A stretch of 7,438 bases of DNA. Origin: Thermococcus sp. GTDB taxonomy: Archaea; Methanobacteriota_B; Thermococci; Thermococcales; Thermococcaceae. This document shows positions 6,253-7,438 of this stretch, piece by piece (position 1 is the stretch's first letter; each line of letters starts with the position of its first letter). The notes under the pieces are model-generated. The model ran no database searches. It was not told where the DNA came from and worked only from the letters and a program-made list of their open reading frames with translations. Both the position numbers and the translations under genes were made by a program. The stretch spans positions 1 to 7,438 of the forward strand of contig NZ_JAMONU010000160.1 of the NCBI RefSeq assembly GCF_027066465.1. The letters run 5' to 3'.

Positions 6253-6268
6253 CAAAAAACTATAAAAA
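6253..6268 (+). promoter_or_regulatory. Archaeal BRE/TATA promoter of the GH1 gene
   Basis: CAAAAAAC (6253-6260) followed by TATAAAAA (6261-6268) gives a BRE/TATA pair. Predicted transcription start is near 6288-6292, leaving a leader of about 30 nt that includes the GGTG ribosome site at 6311. Another TATA-like stretch (TTTATA, 6285-6290) would place the start around 6313 and remove the ribosome site, so it is less likely. Confidence 0.65.
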
Positions 6269-6320
6269 AGATAAAAACCACAAATTTATACAAAGTTATA
6301 AACATGGGACGGTGTCAGTG

Positions 6321-7438
6321 ATGTTCATCTGGGGTGTCGTTCAATCGGCCTTTCAGTTCGAGATGGGTGACCCTCTCAGACGGAACATCGACGCGAGGAG
6401 CGACTGGTGGCACTGGGTTCGCGACCCATTCAACATCAAGAACGACCTCGTGAGCGGTGATTTGCCCGAGGAGGGCATAAACAACTACGAGCTCTACGAG
6501 ATAGACCATCGCCTAGCAAAGAACCTCGGGCTGAACGCCTACCAGCTCACCATCGAGTGGAGCAGAATCTTTCCCTGCCCTACCTGGGGGGTAGAAGTGA
6601 AGGTCGAAAGGGACTCCTACGGGCTGATAAGGCGCGTGAAGGTTCCGAAGGAAGCGCTTGAGGAGCTTGACCGTCTGGCGAACAGGAGGGAGGTTCTCCA
6701 CTACCTAGCAGTCCTCAAGAACCTGAAGAAGCTCGGCTTCACGACCTTCGTCACGCTGAACCACCAGACGCTGCCGGTGTGGGTTCACGACCCGCTCTGG
6801 ACGAGGAGCGACTTCGAGGGGAGCAGGGCGAGAGGCTGGGTTGACGAGAGGAACATAGTCGAGTTCGTCAAGTTCTCAGCCTACTCCGCCTGGAAGTTCT
6901 CTGAACTCGTTGACTTCTGGGCCACCTTCGACGAGCCGATGGTTACGGTCGAGCTCGGCTATCTGGCTCCCTACGTCGGCTGGCCCCCGGGAATCCTTAA
7001 CCCGAAGGCGGCCAAGAAGGTCATCATCAACCAGATGGTGGCCCACGCGAGGGCCTACGACGCCATAAAGGAGCACACGAAGGCCTCTGTGGGAATAATC
7101 CTCAACATAATTCCAGCCTATCCGCTCAACCCCCACGACGCGAGGGACGTTAAAGCTGCTGAAAACTACGACTACTTCCACAACAGGCTCTTCCTTGAGG
7201 CCCTGAACAGGGGAAGGGTTGACCTGGAGCTCGACTGGAACCCCGTGAGGATTCCTCACCTTGAGAGGAACGACTGGGTCGGCAACAACTACTACACGAG
7301 GGAAGTCGTGAAGTGGACCGAGCCGCGCTTCGAGGAGCTTCCGATGGTTACTTTCGTCGGCGTAGAGGGCTACGGCTACTCCGGAAACCCGAACGGCGTT
7401 TCCCCGGACAACAACCCGACGAGCGACTTCGGCTGGGA
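6321..7438 (+). CDS. GH1 beta-glycosidase, N-terminal 372 residues (runs off the window)
   Basis: This is a family 1 retaining beta-glycosidase, cytoplasmic as judged by the absence of a signal peptide. Typical archaeal GH1 blocks appear in order: WGVVQSAFQFEMG with sugar-binding Gln12, SDWWHWVRDP, NAYQLTIEWSRIFP, TLNHQTLPVW with His148, the acid/base motif TFDEP (Glu205), and GNNYYTREVV (321-330). The nucleophile motif (TENG type) lies beyond the window. Residue 204 is Asp (codon GAC) where most GH1 enzymes have Asn. The overall sequence resembles Pyrococcus BGPh/BmnA-type enzymes (from memory). The ATG at 6321 has GGTG 6 nt upstream (6311-6314); an in-frame GTG at 6318 is an alternative. 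It is divergent from the transporter operon, so it likely hydrolyses the imported oligosaccharide. Substrate (glucoside, mannoside, galactoside or glucosaminide) cannot be set from sequence. Confidence 0.93.
   Translation, partial: MFIWGVVQSAFQFEMGDPLRRNIDARSDWWHWVRDPFNIKNDLVSGDLPEEGINNYELYEIDHRLAKNLGLNAYQLTIEWSRIFPCPTWGVEVKVERDSYGLIRRVKVPKEALEELDRLANRREVLHYLAVLKNLKKLGFTTFVTLNHQTLPVWVHDPLWTRSDFEGSRARGWVDERNIVEFVKFSAYSAWKFSELVDFWATFDEPMVTVELGYLAPYVGWPPGILNPKAAKKVIINQMVAHARAYDAIKEHTKASVGIILNIIPAYPLNPHDARDVKAAENYDYFHNRLFLEALNRGRVDLELDWNPVRIPHLERNDWVGNNYYTREVVKWTEPRFEELPMVTFVGVEGYGYSGNPNGVSPDNNPTSDFGW

Noticed and set aside
6128..6320. Known Thermococcales sugar motif TATCAC-N5-GTGATA or SurR site GTT-N3-AAC in the divergent spacer
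   Set aside because: Neither motif is present on reading both strands; the palindrome at 6220-6239 is a different sequence.
6876..7259. 127-codon minus-strand frame opposite the GH1 gene
   Set aside because: Antisense to intact GH1 blocks including the TFDEP motif; no independent evidence.

Overview
The window is an archaeal sugar-uptake and processing locus, most probably from a Thermococcus species (order Thermococcales). This rests on the BRE/TATA promoters, the strong GGAGG/GGTGA ribosome sites with tight gene packing, the CGP-type C-terminal surface anchor on the binding protein (a tail known from Thermococcaceae), and the close family resemblance of every protein to Thermococcales homologues. 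The order glmD - five ABC transporter genes - divergent GH1 glycosidase matches, from memory, the chitin-catabolism cluster described in Thermococcus kodakarensis.

Layout: positions 1-6127 hold six minus-strand genes that read as one operon. In transcription order these are a secreted, C-terminally anchored solute-binding protein (4286-6127), permease DppB type (3252-4235), permease DppC type (2317-3249), ATPase OppD type (1344-2315), ATPase OppF type (382-1347), and the first 126 codons of a SIS-domain glucosamine-6-phosphate deaminase-like gene that leaves the window at its left edge. After the binding protein the genes are separated by 2 bp or less or overlap by 4 bp, and each ribosome site lies in the last codons of the gene before. 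The only larger gap (4236-4285) carries a T-rich tract that may let part of the transcripts stop after the binding protein. On the plus strand from 6321 a GH1 beta-glycosidase runs off the right edge.

The 193-bp divergent region (6128-6320) has two outward-facing BRE/TATA promoters. Between them lies a perfect 20-bp palindrome (6220-6239), and each promoter carries the same heptamer GTTCACC just upstream of its BRE, in the same orientation relative to transcription. This suggests one regulator, or two, co-controlling import and hydrolysis.

Proposed working: the transporter belongs by sequence to the peptide/nickel (Opp/Dpp) class, but its context argues for an oligosaccharide, plausibly a chitin- or chitosan-derived amino sugar. 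The imported sugar would be cut by cytoplasmic glycosidases, perhaps including the GH1 enzyme, and the glucosamine-6-phosphate deaminated to fructose-6-phosphate by GlmD. The GH1 enzyme has Asp in place of the usual Asn before its acid/base Glu (TFDEP), a change at the residue that contacts the sugar 2-position. Both ATPases carry an identically placed four-cysteine C-terminal motif that may hold an iron-sulfur cluster. Most of the window belongs to known families; the least explained parts are the divergent control region and the glycosidase active-site change.
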